A stretch of 64,000 bases of DNA from Rotaria sordida (taxonomy: Eukaryota > Rotifera > Eurotatoria > Philodinida > Philodinidae): positions 102,815-166,814 of the forward strand of contig CAJNOL010000297.1 in assembly GCA_905250125.1 (NCBI GenBank), written 5' to 3'. Under the pieces are notes generated by a model. The model was not told where the DNA came from. It saw only the letters and a list, made by a program, of their open reading frames with translations, and searched no databases. A program made the position numbers and the translations under genes. Positions 37,201 through 49,800 of the stretch are shown one piece after another. Every line of letters starts with the position of its first letter. Position 1 is the stretch's first letter.

Positions 37201-37604
37201 AAATAAATAATATATCACCATCAATAATAACAATGCCACATTTTATGGAATTTACAAGACGTTTAAGTCGTTCATCATCAATTAATGATAATGATATAAC
37301 AACAATCGATACACAAATTGATTCAAATACATTTAATTCATATAAAATACATGAAACACCTATTTTACATACAAAAACTTCGATTAATAATTCAAATATT
37401 AATTTAAAAAGAAGATTTTCACAAAAATTAAATAATCATCTTCTTAAACAACCATTAACTTCAATTGATTATATAATTAAAGAACGACCAATTAATTCTA
37501 TACAAGATAACAATTATCAGAATCAATCAAATGAAACTCAACGTCTTAATCAAATTCTTAAAAAACAATTTTATTTACCATTTGAAAAAAACAAAAGATT
37601 ATAA
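22215..37604 (+). CDS. AGBL2: cytosolic carboxypeptidase 2/3 (tubulin deglutamylase)
   Basis: Nineteen core exons join in phase: 22215-22341, 22976-23111, 24216-24772, 25159-25360, 25438-25592, 26728-26885, 26940-27120, 27184-27308, 27385-27576, 27643-27783, 28656-28798, 29771-29869, 29926-30023, 30070-30175, 30233-30383, 30457-30492, 30574-30678, 31296-31418, 32583-32627. The protein matches human CCP2/CCP3 closely: [30 protein letters not shown] (with small changes), [17 protein letters not shown] and CDLHGHSRK. Zinc ligands are His522 and Glu525 (HPGE) and His619; the catalytic Glu is 697 (TLEASF). These M14 enzymes trim glutamate side chains from tubulin in cilia and neurons. The tail is Lys/Ser-rich. 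Two 3' ends fit: exon 32874-32966 (about 990 residues), or exons 36860-36890 and 36943-37604 (about 1190 residues). Both keep the frame. Late introns hold several MITEs. Confidence 0.9.
22396..22422. repeat. (TA)n microsatellite
   Basis: About twelve TA units in the first intron of the carboxypeptidase gene. Similar short TA runs occur near 51890 (just before EPAC2 exon 14 on the minus strand) and 56190 (5' of EPAC2). They are simple repeats without other meaning visible. Confidence 0.9.
24990..25113 (+). pseudogene. relic duplicate exon inside AGBL2 intron 3
   Basis: Within the 386-bp intron a frame reads INVNNSGPF, a TGA at 25065-25067, then [16 protein letters not shown]. It echoes the end of exon 3 ([21 protein letters not shown]): GPF, a residue expected to be Trp, P, and a final LSR. 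The next true exon joins exon 3 in perfect phase, skipping this stretch. It looks like an old tandem exon copy that decayed by TGG to TGA. A conditional exon is the less likely alternative. Confidence 0.4.
30783..31235. mobile_element. TTAA-flanked MITE (piggyBac-like ends)
   Basis: TTAA at 30783-30786 and 31232-31235 flank ends GGGTACCC.. and ..GGATACCC; the pairing continues through CTCC/CATCCTTTTCYG. TTAA duplication with C/G-run ends is the mark of piggyBac elements and their MITEs. The element lies in the AGBL2 intron 30679-31295 and carries no coding sequence; the 76-codon frame at 31040 is chance. Confidence 0.65.
31925..32228. mobile_element. GC-rich foldback element with CCAGGTCAA ends
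   Basis: Perfect 9-bp ends CCAGGTCAA/TTGACCTGG enclose arms rich in short TTCCGG/CCGGAA motifs, for example CAGGAAAACACC and its complement near 31955 and 32135. Base composition is clearly unlike the AT-rich intron around it (AGBL2, between exons ending 31418 and starting 32583). A 62-codon frame inside it is a by-product. Confidence 0.75.
33928..34097. mobile_element. small MITE with TTCCAGAAATTCT ends
   Basis: The ends GTGCTCCAGAAATTCT and AGAATTTCTGGAACAC are reverse complements apart from one base. At about 170 bp it is one of the shortest elements here. Its ends resemble Tc1/mariner-type termini. It lies in the large AGBL2 3' intron and directly precedes the next element. Confidence 0.7.
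34552..35262. mobile_element. nested foldback element, arms of about 300 bp
   Basis: Arms at 34552-34868 and 34973-35262 pair, with shared blocks TATCAATCGATAGAGCTTAAAA, TCTCGACTC and GACATATTCGG. The arms agree at roughly 85 percent by eye, which is better than the outer element, so it inserted later. No reading frame. Confidence 0.75.
35505..35590 (+). pseudogene. possible remnant of a Tc1-type transposase
   Basis: One frame reads DFKSINKVW, which resembles the DLNPIENVW segment of Tc1-type transposases with the catalytic Glu changed to Asn, followed by a short helical stretch and a stop. It lies inside the long-TIR element 34108-36057. The match is short and could be chance. Confidence 0.25.
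36154..36734. mobile_element. mariner-type MITE with CAGGGTG ends and TA duplication
   Basis: CAGGGTG at 36154 and CACCCTG ending at 36734 are flanked by TA on both sides. The arms extend inward at least 120 bp, with a GAAAGAGGAGATGA block and its complement at about 36240 and 36640. No transposase remains. It ends about 125 bp before the small AGBL2 exon at 36860. Confidence 0.85.
36860..37604 (+). CDS. AGBL2: candidate last two exons of AGBL2 (Asn/Ser-rich tail)
   Basis: A 31-bp exon (36860-36890) and a 662-bp exon (36943-37604), separated by a 52-bp intron, form one open frame of 231 codons ending in TAA. The joined frame is in phase with the exon ending at 32627. The product is rich in Asn, Ser and Ile, has no known domain and looks disordered. 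Because no start or other upstream exon is visible between 32966 and 36860, it is most simply the long C-terminal tail of the carboxypeptidase gene. It could instead be the 3' end of a separate small gene. Confidence 0.6.
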
Positions 37605-40600
37605 ACCATTTTTTTTATGTTTATTTTCAAGTGAATTTACATTTTTTTTTATTTTATATTTCTTATTAAAATAAAATACACTTTTCATTATAATGATAAT
37701 ATCTCATTTTTATTATAAAATTCATAATAAAATAACGTATTCATTTATGTTATATTATATACAAATATACAATCTTCATGGGAATACTGAACAATGAATC
37801 GTCAACAGAGGATCCACTGAAGTACTTACTAAACTACGCATTCGCCTTTGCTACAACATTGAAACATCAACTCTATGAAAATATGCCTCTTTTTTATAGT
37901 GATGTCTTTCAATGATTCAATCAACACTGATATCAGTCTGCACTAACTTACACTCAGTCGGTATCATTAGGGATCTCGAAAGTGAAACTGTATATAGGCA
38001 ATATAAGAGGATTCATATTAGAGATCGACATAAAAATTCATATATTGTTTTATCTTCCATTAATATTTTATTAGAAGTTCAACCAATCATTTGATAGACA
38101 TTGAAATATCATAATAGAGTTCTCGGATTGTCCTTTTTCGATAGGTTAAGAGCTCGATATTCGGTTATTTCGACGATCAATCTCCAAGGATGTCAAATTT
38201 GATCAAAATAAAAAAGATTTTGCCTGATAGATGCTTTATATTCTCAAGTCGTCAAAACCTGTCGAATATACGCGGACGAGAAGATTTGGACATGAATACT
38301 TATGATTAACTTTCATTGAACATCTAAACTAAATATAAACTATTATTCGTCTATGAAAGTCATCTTTTCAATTGATAAAAACAGTAGAATTTCACCATCC
38401 ACTTTCTTATTGTAACATTTGCTATTATCTGAAAAAAAAAATCATATTTTTTTTTTATTTAAGAGAAAAAAAAAGTTTTTTCACATCTCTCGATCAAAGA
38501 AAACTTTCCTTCAATTTGAGATTTGATATAAAAAGCGTATTTGATAATCAATTGATTTGTGTAATAAAATATTAAAGAAATATTTCGAAATTTTTTCAAA
38601 AGTTCAAAACGTAAAAATTGATTATGACTGTGTCTTCACAGAGAATGTTGATGGATTTCGGTCATAATTTTCAACATTTTATTTTAATTATTATTTAGAG
38701 AATGATAAAATTAACATGAAATATATGTCGAACATAATAAATTCTAGTAAGATTGTTCAATAAAAGTCAAAAAAATATTTCAAAATTGCCTTTTGAACAA
38801 ATTTTATCTTATCAAAAGTAAACTCATCAGTTGAAACTGTTATTGTACTTGACTAACTTTTAATGAAATTCTCAAAAGTATTCTTTTGATATGTTTCTTT
38901 TCGTCGAATAGTCGAAACTCCGATAGATTTCCTCATGGAAAATATTTTAAACTTCGACGAGTATCGACGTGTCAAAAATAAGTGGCCAATAGAATACAAT
39001 TTTGAAAGGACTCGAAATTGCACTAGAATAAATAAGGAATAAAACTATTTGAAATTTTCGACTACTGGTTATATCCATAGTACACTTTTCAATATCTTCT
39101 AGGGATTCAATCATATAACAAAAACTATTTTAAAAATGATAATAGTTCTTATGTTTATATAAAATGTAATATCTTTTTTCTAGTAAATACTTTGATTGTA
39201 AATTGTCATACGGGTTAAAAGATAGAAACAAACAAAGAATTGTAGTTCCAATCTAGTTTCAGATTATTCGATTCATTTTTTTTCAGTGTAGTAAATGAAC
39301 TATTTTATATTTATTGAATTCTTTTTCAAACAATAATTTCAATATAATAATTGTCATTTAAAATGTAAATCAATAGTAAACATTTTTTTAATACTAAATT
39401 ACAAGAGGTTTAAGTGAATATCCAACAATTGAAATTGTTTTGCTATTAGTAATTTTCAATATTGTTCTATAAAAGAGTTTTTCAAATAAAATCATCAATG
39501 AAATTCTTTAAAGATAAATTTCGAGAATAATTCTCATATTCATACTATAAAATATATGAGACGCTATAAGATAAAATGTATCAATCTATATAACTAAATA
39601 ATATCTGTCTTTAAATAAAAATAAAAATAAAAATGATTCGAATAAAAGTCTATTATCTGTTAATTAGATAATTATTTCACATAATTGAAGCTATTCATAC
39701 TAGATAAATATATTATTTTACTCTGTTGATGTCCACCATTTAGGAATGTTTCCTAGCGAAAGTGTGCTTGCAATCTTGAAAAATCTTCGTTTTTCTCCAT
39801 CGAAGCTTTAGTGTTTTATAGTTTTTCGCTCACTGACTCCAAAAACATTGATTTCTTCTTCGAAAACTCAAATAACTTGATAAAAAAAATCTTCCAATCG
39901 ACCTTGTGAATGATCAGCTCCTTCAATCGTAGCTAGTTCTCGACACTTCTATGTTAATTGTCTATTAATCTTAATAAAATTGTCCAATAGTATTATCTCT
40001 AAAGCAAAAACTAAAAATCTCAACGAATGACTTGAAGTATTTTTGTTTAAAAAAAAACATGTAAGAAGATATTTATGTGATGTTGATTTGTATTGATAAC
40101 GATAGATAGACGAGAAATGTCCATATGTTAAACATAAAAGAATATAATTGCAGAAAAATAAATCTTAATGATAGATGTCAATTGTTCTATATAACAAACG
40201 ATAACATTAATAAAACAATTAAATCGCATTCCAATCTTCATTAAAAAATGACTTATTCAATTATATATATATTCTCTTAGAATTTAAACGAATAGATCTA
40301 TAGCAATTGGAAGTATATGAAATTTGTTGTAAGTATTATCAAATCATATAAGGATAATATTATTGTTAAAGATGATCTTAGTTTTAAAATGAACACTTTT
40401 TGAAATATATTTTATCTTTAAGAGAAAATATTTTTAATTAACAAATAAAAAAAGAAATGCACCAATAGAATATTCTTTTTTTTCTTATATCTGTTCTAAT
40501 AACCTCTTTCCAAGACAAGAATGGATCACTTTTCATCTTCTCTTCCATCATAAATAAATATCAACAACCAATCAACATAAGATACGACAATCAAAAAAAC

Positions 40601-40862
40601 AAAAAGAAAAAAAAAAGAAATCTTGTTGTTCTATATTTTTATATAAAAGATGTGTGTGAGACGATGACTAGTTCTATATTTACTTGTCAGTATTAGATCA
40701 ACAATATAAAAATGTTTATATGATATGTTAAAGAGATGAATATAATCGTTTACATATAAACAACTATAGAAGATAATTATTCTTATAGGATATATAAACA
40801 AAAAAAGAAGAATTAAATATTGAATTAAATGAAATTTTTTAATTTAATAAACAATAAATGAA
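37605..40862. other. non-coding interval between AGBL2 and Twist
   Basis: After the stop there are several AATAAA-like strings (37664-37730) suited to polyadenylation. The rest is AT-rich, with no gene and no clear inverted-repeat element, which is unusual for this window. It may contain Twist regulatory DNA; developmental regulators often keep large flanks. Confidence 0.5.
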
Positions 40863-40917
40863 ATGGATTATAATTCTTCATCAATTCATATTGAAGATTT
40901 CAATAAAAGAAAATTAA
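40858..40917 (+). promoter_or_regulatory. upstream ATG and short overlapping frame at the Twist start
   Basis: ATGAAATGG carries two ATGs, 5 bases apart and in different frames. The first gives 19 codons ([10 protein letters not shown]..) and a TAA inside the Twist coding region. Ribosomes starting there could not reinitiate at the Twist ATG without backing up, so leaky scanning would be needed. Whether the first ATG is in the mature leader depends on the unknown transcription start. Confidence 0.5.
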
Positions 40918-41498
40918 ATTCATTAATTAAATCGAATTATTCATCAAGATTAATCAATAATAGTCAAGCTCAATCAAATTTAAATTGCCAATCAACATAT
41001 ATAAATATTCATGAAAATACTCAAGATCAAACTAAACATCCTAGAATATATTTAGAACATCGATTAAATCCTAAATCATCTAGATCAAAACGACAACAAC
41101 AACAACAATTAGAAAGAATCTCAAAAAATGATTTCGAAAAGCAACGTTCTATTGCTAATGTACGTGAACGACAACGTACACAATCATTAAATGATGCATT
41201 TGCACATCTTCGTCTTATTATTCCAAGATTACCATCAGATAAATTATCAAAAATTCAAACATTAAAATTGGCAACACGTTATATTGATTTTCTTTATAAA
41301 ATATTACATTCAAATAATCAACAAGAATATTTTATTTTTCATAAAGAATCACCATCAACAACACAATTTAAACAAAATACATTAAGTTACGCATTTTGTA
41401 TTTGGCGTATGGAAGATGCTTCCTCAATTCATCTATTTACAAATAATCAAGAACATAATTATATTGATCATTTACCATTTTATCCTGATCATTATTAA
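40863..41498 (+). CDS. twist: Twist-family bHLH transcription factor
   Basis: A single 211-residue exon. The basic region and helix-loop-helix cover about residues 94-147: [20 protein letters not shown] (94-113) and [15 protein letters not shown] (123-137), nearly identical to animal Twist. The C-terminal WR box [13 protein letters not shown] (174-186) is specific to Twist proteins. The N-terminus is Asn/Ser-rich with a short KSSRSKR basic run and five Gln. Twist acts in the nucleus as a dimer on E-boxes and drives mesoderm and muscle programmes. ATG 40863 is chosen because it opens the conserved frame. Another ATG at 40858, 5 bases upstream in a different frame, starts a 19-codon reading frame that overlaps the start and would reduce translation. 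No break is seen. Confidence 0.95.
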   Translation: MDYNSSSIHIEDFNKRKLNSLIKSNYSSRLINNSQAQSNLNCQSTYINIHENTQDQTKHPRIYLEHRLNPKSSRSKRQQQQQLERISKNDFEKQRSIANVRERQRTQSLNDAFAHLRLIIPRLPSDKLSKIQTLKLATRYIDFLYKILHSNNQQEYFIFHKESPSTTQFKQNTLSYAFCIWRMEDASSIHLFTNNQEHNYIDHLPFYPDHY

Positions 41499-43829
41499 CA
41501 TAATTAACATATCTATTATTTCATCTATTTCTTTGTTTTTTAAAAAAAATTCTATTTTTTTCTTTCATCATATTGTTATTTTTGTTTTTTCTTCTTTGTC
41601 ATTGTTGTTGCAAGTCAAGATCTAAAGAATAAGTTTCTTTTTTTTCGTATCTTGTCTCATGCAGAGAAAGAAAAAAAAGAAGAACTCTTGTAATTAGATG
41701 TTTACTTTATTTCGTATATTAAACGATAGATGATAAACATCATTGAAATTTTTTTGTTATTTCAATCGTATTAAACGTCATATGAGAATCTTTGTTTAAC
41801 TCTACAAAGATAAAACTAAAGGAAAGAACATATTGACATTATATATAGAGAGAATGATTGTCTACAAAGAATTAATTATGCTGATAAAAACATTTATAAG
41901 AATCTCTCCGATTGTAAATTCTAATTGAATAAGTTCGAATAATTGCTAATTGTTCTTTGTGATAATGAATTTTTTGAAAAGTTAAAATAAATGAAACTTA
42001 TATTAGAATTTTATAGGTTGAAGAATATTGTCTTGTCACATTTTTGACTAATAATATAGCATAAACATTCTCATAGAGTAATTATGTGGATTAGTTTGTC
42101 ATTTAATTTACTATTTCAGTAAAGAAAATATTCTCTTATCAATAATATAAAATATATTTGTTATCTTATTCTATGAAATTATTAATCATATACTTACTCA
42201 ATAAGAATAAAATACTTGAAAAATAATATTTCAAAAAAAAAAAAATTAGTTATTTTATTATTTAAAAAGTATATTTATTGATGAGATAGTTGTTTATTTG
42301 TGAAATGACGAGATTGTCATTCAATATATTAGTTTTATTTTTCGACTATTTGAAAAGTATAATATTGATTTACCTTTTTATTATAAAAATCTTAATAAAA
42401 GGATCATTCAAATGTGTAAAAAAGATCTCTATAGAAAATAATATTTATGTCTATAAGTTAATCAAAAGAATAAATGAGGAATATATTTCAATGATAAAAA
42501 TCAAATAAGTTGAAATATTTTCGAATGAATCAAATGACTTCAAACTGCAGTTGTTTATCTATCCCAAACGGAGAATATTAAGACAATTTGATATTTTAGA
42601 ATATAGACAAGCATCTATCGATAACACAGAACAATCATATTAACGTAGAACATAAACAGCAAAAAAAAGTAGGATCAATCATCTACAGATGTCTTGACAA
42701 ACTAACCAGAGAAAAAAAAACAAGAAAACGTGCAAATTGTTACTCAACTGAGATTATCACCAGCATTAATGCTGGTTTTTCTACTAAACAATAAAATAAT
42801 ATTTCGACCGAATATCTATATGTGAAATGTCTCTCTAAAGATTATTCAATACAAAATCTCGACATTCAATATAAAGAAAAATTGATAGTATTAGTATAAC
42901 TTATGTTTGAGAAGATAATAATAATTATTGTTGACACGTTTGTCTCCTGTTTTACGATTAATTCAATGTTTGGTAAGAAGATTTTCTAATATCAATAAAC
43001 AATATAATTGATATGAACAATTGATAATCTTCATAGATCAATAATATAAAGACATATGAATATATGAATTCTATATCCTATTGATCAGAATATAGAGATT
43101 TATTTTGAATAGATTTCATAATGAAACTTGTACCTCAAATGGTAATTGTGTTCATTTATCAATTCAGTAAATGATTAATTTTATTTGAGAAATTATTATT
43201 AAAATAAAGTATGACTAGAATTAAACAATGATTTATTGAAATCAATATATTAGAAAACAATATTTAATCACCTTTTCAAACAAAATCTTAGGAAAAAGAA
43301 AATCACAATCTTTCAATATTTATATATTGACAAAAGATCATATGGAATAAATCGAGTATTATTAAAAATAATCAAAGATAATATATTTTATAAAAATTTC
43401 TCATTGAAAGAAAATAATATAATTAATCTATCGTTCCACTTGATTTACTCTTCAACATAGATGAAAAGTAAATGTCTTACTTTAAATAAACAATTATTTT
43501 ATTGTTATGTCGAATAGAATTTGTTTATATTACAATATATTTTATTCAAACAAAATAAGATCAATATATAGAACGACAATGATCATCTATCAATATATAC
43601 TAATAAGCAAAATGAGATCGAAATAGACTAGTTTTTTATTTTTTTTTTATAATGAGAGTATTTATTCCATTGTTTATAGTTACTCTTTTGATAAAACGGG
43701 AGATAGGCTAACATTTCAATAAACAAATACATATTCAGATGAGAAAAAAAGATAAACATTTTTCATTGGTCGCATTTTGAATAAATAAAATGAATAGTTT
43801 TTACAAATATTCTAAACAATTTTTTATAT
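41499..43829. other. non-coding interval between the convergent Twist and EPAC2 genes
   Basis: Both neighbours end here, so the interval holds two 3' flanks. It is AT-rich with stops in all frames. An 18-bp perfect palindrome at 42759-42776 is the only ordered feature. Confidence 0.6.
42759..42776. repeat. 18-bp perfect palindrome followed by T-run
   Basis: ACCAGCATTAATGCTGGT followed by TTTTT would form an 8-9-bp stem and looks like a bacterial-type terminator. In an animal genome it is more likely a structured 3' element or a chance palindrome. It is not the histone stem-loop. Confidence 0.5.
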
Positions 43830-46800
43830 TTATGCTTGTCGTGGTTCTAATTTATTTGATAATTGATTAAGAATACGTTGATTATCGATAATATTCATTT
43901 CACTATATCAAATAAAACATAATTTTATTTATTTTCATATTCAAATCAACTCATACAAACCGAACATATTCTTGAATTTCGAACAGATTTTTTGCACCTT
44001 GTGGAATTTCTAATTCTATATAAATCAAATATAATAAATTAAAATCAACATCTTTTTTTTCATTAAAGAAAAAAAAAAAAGAAAATCTCTGCTGTGAAGA
44101 TATTATTATCAATATATGCATCATGCTGAGCACTTATCTCTATATATCATAAACTCTCCACGGACTCAAACATTTATCTATCATTATCAATCGCCATTTA
44201 ATCATTGTCTCAATATGTATTCGATTTTTTAATGTTATTCTTTAATGCATATTTATGTGTTTCTATACAAAAATTTTAGGACGAGAAATATTTATCGAAT
44301 ACGAATTGTTTTAGTAGAGGCAAACATTTTTCATTCGATTAACAATTTATCATATTTTCAGATAAAAATACGAATTATCTATAGAATTTACGAGGAAAGA
44401 TCTCCAAATGATCCATGACTTTTAAATCGAGACTAAGCGCATTGTGTAAGCCATAATGAGTTATGAATACCCTGAAAAGAGTTCGAGCATATCGCTTATT
44501 ACTACCGAGATACAACATTTTTATGGTATTTTCTAAGCACAGTGTCGTGGTCTCCCCTCAGAAAAACATAAGAAAAACAGAGTTTGGAATTGCGACTTGA
44601 AACTGTGTATAGTGACAGACCTCCATGAGAATAATTTATTGTGAAAGTTTCAGATTTCTTGGTTGTTTGTATCCTACGATACAGTTATGATAAAAGCATG
44701 CTTGTACACCTTGCATACCTACGGGTAGATTCCGAGGTTCTTATTTCAGAATAGGAGCAATTACAAAATCTGAAATTTTCACAATGAACTATTCTCATGG
44801 AGGCCTATCACTGTACAAAGTTTCAAGTCGCAATTCCAAACTTAGTTTTTCTTATGTTCCTATGGGGAGAACCACGGCATTGTGCTTAGAAAATACCGTA
44901 AAAACGCTGTATCTCGGTAGCAATAAGTCAGGGGCTCGAACTCTTTTCAGGGTATTCATAATTCATTATGGCCTACATAATACACATAGTCTCGACTTAA
45001 AAGCAATGAATCACTTGGGAACCTTTCCTCGTTAGTGGATCTAATATTTAAGGATTCAAACTCGATAAATAAAATTTTAGAATAATTCAGTAGCTAACAA
45101 CAAATTCTGACTGTATCAACTGAATTTTTGGAGGGAGGGTCGTCTCGTTACCTCCCACCATAGATAAAACATGATTCAATAGAACTTTTAGAATATATCA
45201 CAATGAATATTTATCTTAATACAATAACAATTTTTCTTATTTTGTGAAATTCATTTAGATTTCTGAAGAAAAGAGTGAGTACTTATTTCAAGTCGAGATT
45301 TTGATGATCGCTCTTCTCTTATACATGTTACCAATCGGGAACAACAAGTATTAGACTCTTTTGTTATAGTTTCTCCACTATCAAGCTTTATTTTTAATAA
45401 AATAAATGTAAATATTTCATCTCAAATAACTTACGTAATGGTTGACTACGACAAATTTTCATCGTACGCATTGTATGAGACAGCATTCTCTGTACAAAAA
45501 CAAATTACAATAATTACTTAGGGGTATCCAAAAGTAGTGGCAGTGACCTTTTAGTACCGTATAGTAAGTTTGAGAAAACTTTCTTTTTATACAGAATGTT
45601 AGAGAAAAAAATGCTCTTTCTTTCTATGCTATCTGATCATACTTCAATTGATATCATAATAATAAAGTTCTAATAAGACCAATTTGTCTATCATGTGTTA
45701 TGGTTATATTAATTCATATTGTCTCCAATATGTGTTCTTTTCTTGATCTTCTTTTCTTTATTCATTTCTCTTGTCTCTTTCAAGATTTTATCGTTTATTC
45801 GTATGTACACAAAGATATCTATCTTTTTTTGTGCATGTGCCGTTTATTATCATATTCTATAGAAACTGAAAGAAATAAAGTTAAATCGAGTCTTAACACT
45901 CTTCATTTCTATCTTAAGTGAATAAAGAAAATTTTTGTCTTTACACTAAAGTGCGTACTGCACTTAATATTATTCAATCAACAACTATTTATGATAAGCT
46001 ATGCACTGCTTTTGGTGATGAGGCATCTTCCTTTCGAACTTTTGCAAGATGAACTCAATGGTTTCGTGAAGGTCGAGAAGAAATCGAAGATGAAGAACGA
46101 CCTGGTAGATCTGTAGTCGAGAGCACTGCTGAAAATATTGAACAAGTTCATAGTATTATTAACAATGATTCTTATCTTACAATAGAAGAACTGCAAGAGC
46201 AAACTGGTCTACGTTATGGCACCGTACATAGAATATTATGTAATCATTTGAAACTTAGAAAAATGACTACTCGTTACATACCTAAACGACTAACAGATTC
46301 TCAACGGAGTGAATGAGTTCGAGTATACAAAGAAAATCTATCAAGATTTGAAGAAAGAAGATGGCGATTATGTGACATAGTAATACGTGATGAATCGTAA
46401 TTTTATCATAAACAAACTGGTCGAAAATCATTGAATGTTGCTTAGATGACAAGAGAAGATCCTTCACCTACAATAGTTCGACGAAATAAGTTTGCTATAA
46501 AAACTTTATTTTGCATTTTCTTTAAATCAACTGGTCCCATTCTAATCCATCATGTTGAATGTGGACAAACTATCGATCACCAATATTACATCGAAAACTG
46601 TTTGCAACCTGTTATCCAAGAAATCAAGAAGTAAAGACCTCTATCAAGTATTCATGCCATTAGAATTCATCATGATAACGGAAAACTACGTGTTCACAAA
46701 GATATTTTCGATTATGTTCGATCAGAAGGAGTTGCCATAGTACCACAACCATCTAATTCTCCAGATATATCACCTTGTGATTTTTGGTTATTCGACTTGA

Positions 46801-49800
46801 TCAAACGAAACCTAAGTGATTAAATAGATTTCAAATCGTTACATCATGCTATAACCGAGTTCATGTGCCCTCTGGATAAAGAAGAGTATAAAAAAACATT
46901 TGATAAATGGATTCAACGAATGCAGTTGTGTGTAGATAATCAAGGCGGTTTTTTTGAATATTTAATGGAATAAAAACTTGTTGAACTTGTTTATGTATTT
47001 TGTATTTTTGTGTACGTTAATATGAATAAACGATAAAATCTTGAAAGAGACGAGAGAAATGAATAAAGAAAAGAAGATCAAGAAAAGAACACATATTGGA
47101 GACAATATGAACTAATATAACCATAACACATGGTGGACAAATTGGTCTTATTAGAACTTTACTGTTATGATATCAATTGAAGTATGATCAGATAGCATAG
47201 AAAGAAAGAGCATTTTTTTCTCTAACATTCTGTATAAAAAGAAAGTTTTCTCAAACTTGCTATACGGTACTAAACGGTCACTGCCACTACTTTTGGATAC
47301 CCCTAAGTAAAATGTTTTTAAAAAAAATTTTTTTCGTTACCATTTTTTCAAAATTAACTAAACCTTCATTTAAATAAGTTTTACTTCCTTCGTGAATAAA
47401 AGTTAAATCTGAATAGATAAAAATAGCCAAAATTTATTTTTCCAAAAATAAAACAAAAGTTAACCTTTAATTAAAAGTGGCATAAAAAGTATAATCGGTG
47501 GTGTTAATTTAGTTAATGTTGAACGATAAATTCGATGATTTCGTGATGGATCCATTAAAGTTTCAAATTCTGAAAACATACGTTTTATTTTACTTGGTAA
47601 TCTCTATTTTATAGAATAAATAAATAAATAAATTTATTTTCGAAATATTTTTGTTTTGTTTTGTTTTATTTAAAAAAGTTTAACTTACTTCCCAAGTAAG
47701 AGATAATCGACTAACAGCTATGTTACTTAAACCCATCATAATAGCAAAAAATGCATTTAAATTTCGAAATTCTTTACAACTAATTAAAGAAAAAAACAGT
47801 GAATAAATATTTGTTTGTTTGTATTGTTTTTTTCGATTTAATAAAACTAACTAAGATGCTATTTTAATAAATTTTCTTAAAAGTTGAACACGTTTACCAG
47901 AAGTTGGTGTTAAACATATTTCTGTAACAACCCAATATTGTATTTCATTAAATCTTCTCATAAATCTATCTAAATTAGCTGTGATTTTTCCAAATTTATA
48001 TCGACCAAATACTTGATATAGAAGTTCATACTAACAAATAAAATATTTTTTGTTATTACATTATATTGAAGAGTAAAACAATTGTTTTATACTTGATTTA
48101 TAGCCATAAATAATTGATAATCATGCATTGTTATTGCATAGGCTAGTTCTTTTGAACCAAACATTTCTAATTTTTGCCATGTACCTCTTGAGAAACTTGA
48201 TTGTTCAGGTAAAGGTACCTAATTTTAATTATATTTCATCATTGTACTTAAATTAGTACTTGAAGATATTATTACGGCTAAGGATATTTATAAAAGCTGA
48301 TTCGAAAGATTGATGAGATTTTATCTATCGATCATAAACTTGAAAAAATGGTTAAAAATCACTCATTTTACATCAGAATTTTGTCTAGTTGAACAACTCT
48401 TTTCATCACATTGCTTCAGTCATATATACATAAACTTCCCAACTTACTGATCGTCTTCAGAAGATATAATAAAAAATTGACTCAAACATCATATTATATT
48501 TTACAACAAGCTTAGCACATTGATGAATGGATTGCGAAAGGTACTAGTCACCAATCAATGACTTGCTAGAGATTTGTCAATTGTTAAGTGATACAAAAAT
48601 TCGAACATTTTTTATAGAGCATAACAAAGTATTACTACAACCAACTGCAGCAACATACGGATAGAAAGAGAAATGTCAGAAAATTAATAATCAAAAGCAG
48701 AAAAACTAGTTTTATTAATCTCTATTTAATTATATCTCATTTGAGATACAATCATAAACGTAATTCTTATTGTCTCTATTCTTACGAGTGACAACTGATC
48801 TTGCTGAATTAAAGATCGAAAATTTTGTTTGTATCTTCATTAGATCTAATGAGGAAACATATTCAACTACTGGACGCTGTTCGGCTCCTTATTTTGGCTA
48901 TGAGTGAGATTAAGAAAATCCTATAAGGGTTCGTGCTCATAGTCTTTTAATCAAGAGTTATGACCATTTCATTCATGTTTCAGCTTATCTATTGGTATGT
49001 GCCAAAAAGTCAAATTACATGGTTTTAATCTGAAATTTTGCGTAAATTTAAGTCTTATTATTCTGAAAATTTCAGCCAAAACCGACGTTCCTTTCTTGAG
49101 GTATTGTATTTTTAAGCGGACTCGATTTTTGGGATCGTATGTATGACAAGCATCCAGTTTTTGAAAATTCGATAATTGAAGTAAGAAACGTTGGTTTTGG
49201 CTGAAACTTTCAGAATAATAAGACCTAACTTTAGGCAAAATTTCAGATCGAAACTATGTAATTTGATTTTTTGGCACATACCAACAGATAGGCTGAAAAA
49301 TTAATGAAATGGTCAGAACTCTTGATCAACAAGCTATGGGCACGAACTCTTCTAGGATTTTCTTAGTCCCACTCAGCCAAAATAGAGAGTCGAACAGCAT
49401 TGACAGTTGAATATATTTCCTCGTAAGTGAATTATCTTTAGAAAAAAAATTTGGGGAAACTTCGTCCGAGTGATTTGAAGAAAGGCTATTTAGAGGATAA
49501 TATGCAATCAGCCTGTTTTATAAAGTCTTTGACAAAGACATTCTTCAGATCGGTGAATTGAAATCTGCCTAAATGTTTTTTTTTCTCAAAGACAATTCAC
49601 ATAGGCTTATATAAGAGGGTAAGCAAAAATTTGAAATTTTCTAATTGAACAGAATCATATATGACTTTCGTATAAATGGAAATTTTCTTATCAGATGCTA
49701 AGATATTGGCTGGTACACATTGAAAATGGCTCAAAATTCAACTGTTCATCTAAAACGACGTGTTCTATAAGATGGAATAAATTTCACATGAATATAAAAG

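Noticed and set aside
42759-42776. Rho-independent terminator
   Set aside because: Stem plus T-run fits the form, but this is an animal nuclear genome; kept only as a palindrome.
44784-45035. 83-codon frame
   Set aside because: Wholly within one arm of a foldback in an EPAC2 intron.
18201-46445. Recurrent TGA/TAG codons at conserved positions, as if stops were reassigned
   Set aside because: ATF6, Twist, AGBL2 and EPAC2 have no internal stops and end at ordinary stops. The internal stops occur only in transposons, a relic exon and one transaldolase copy.
48969-49238. 89-codon minus frame
   Set aside because: Spans arm, loop and arm of a foldback; not coding.
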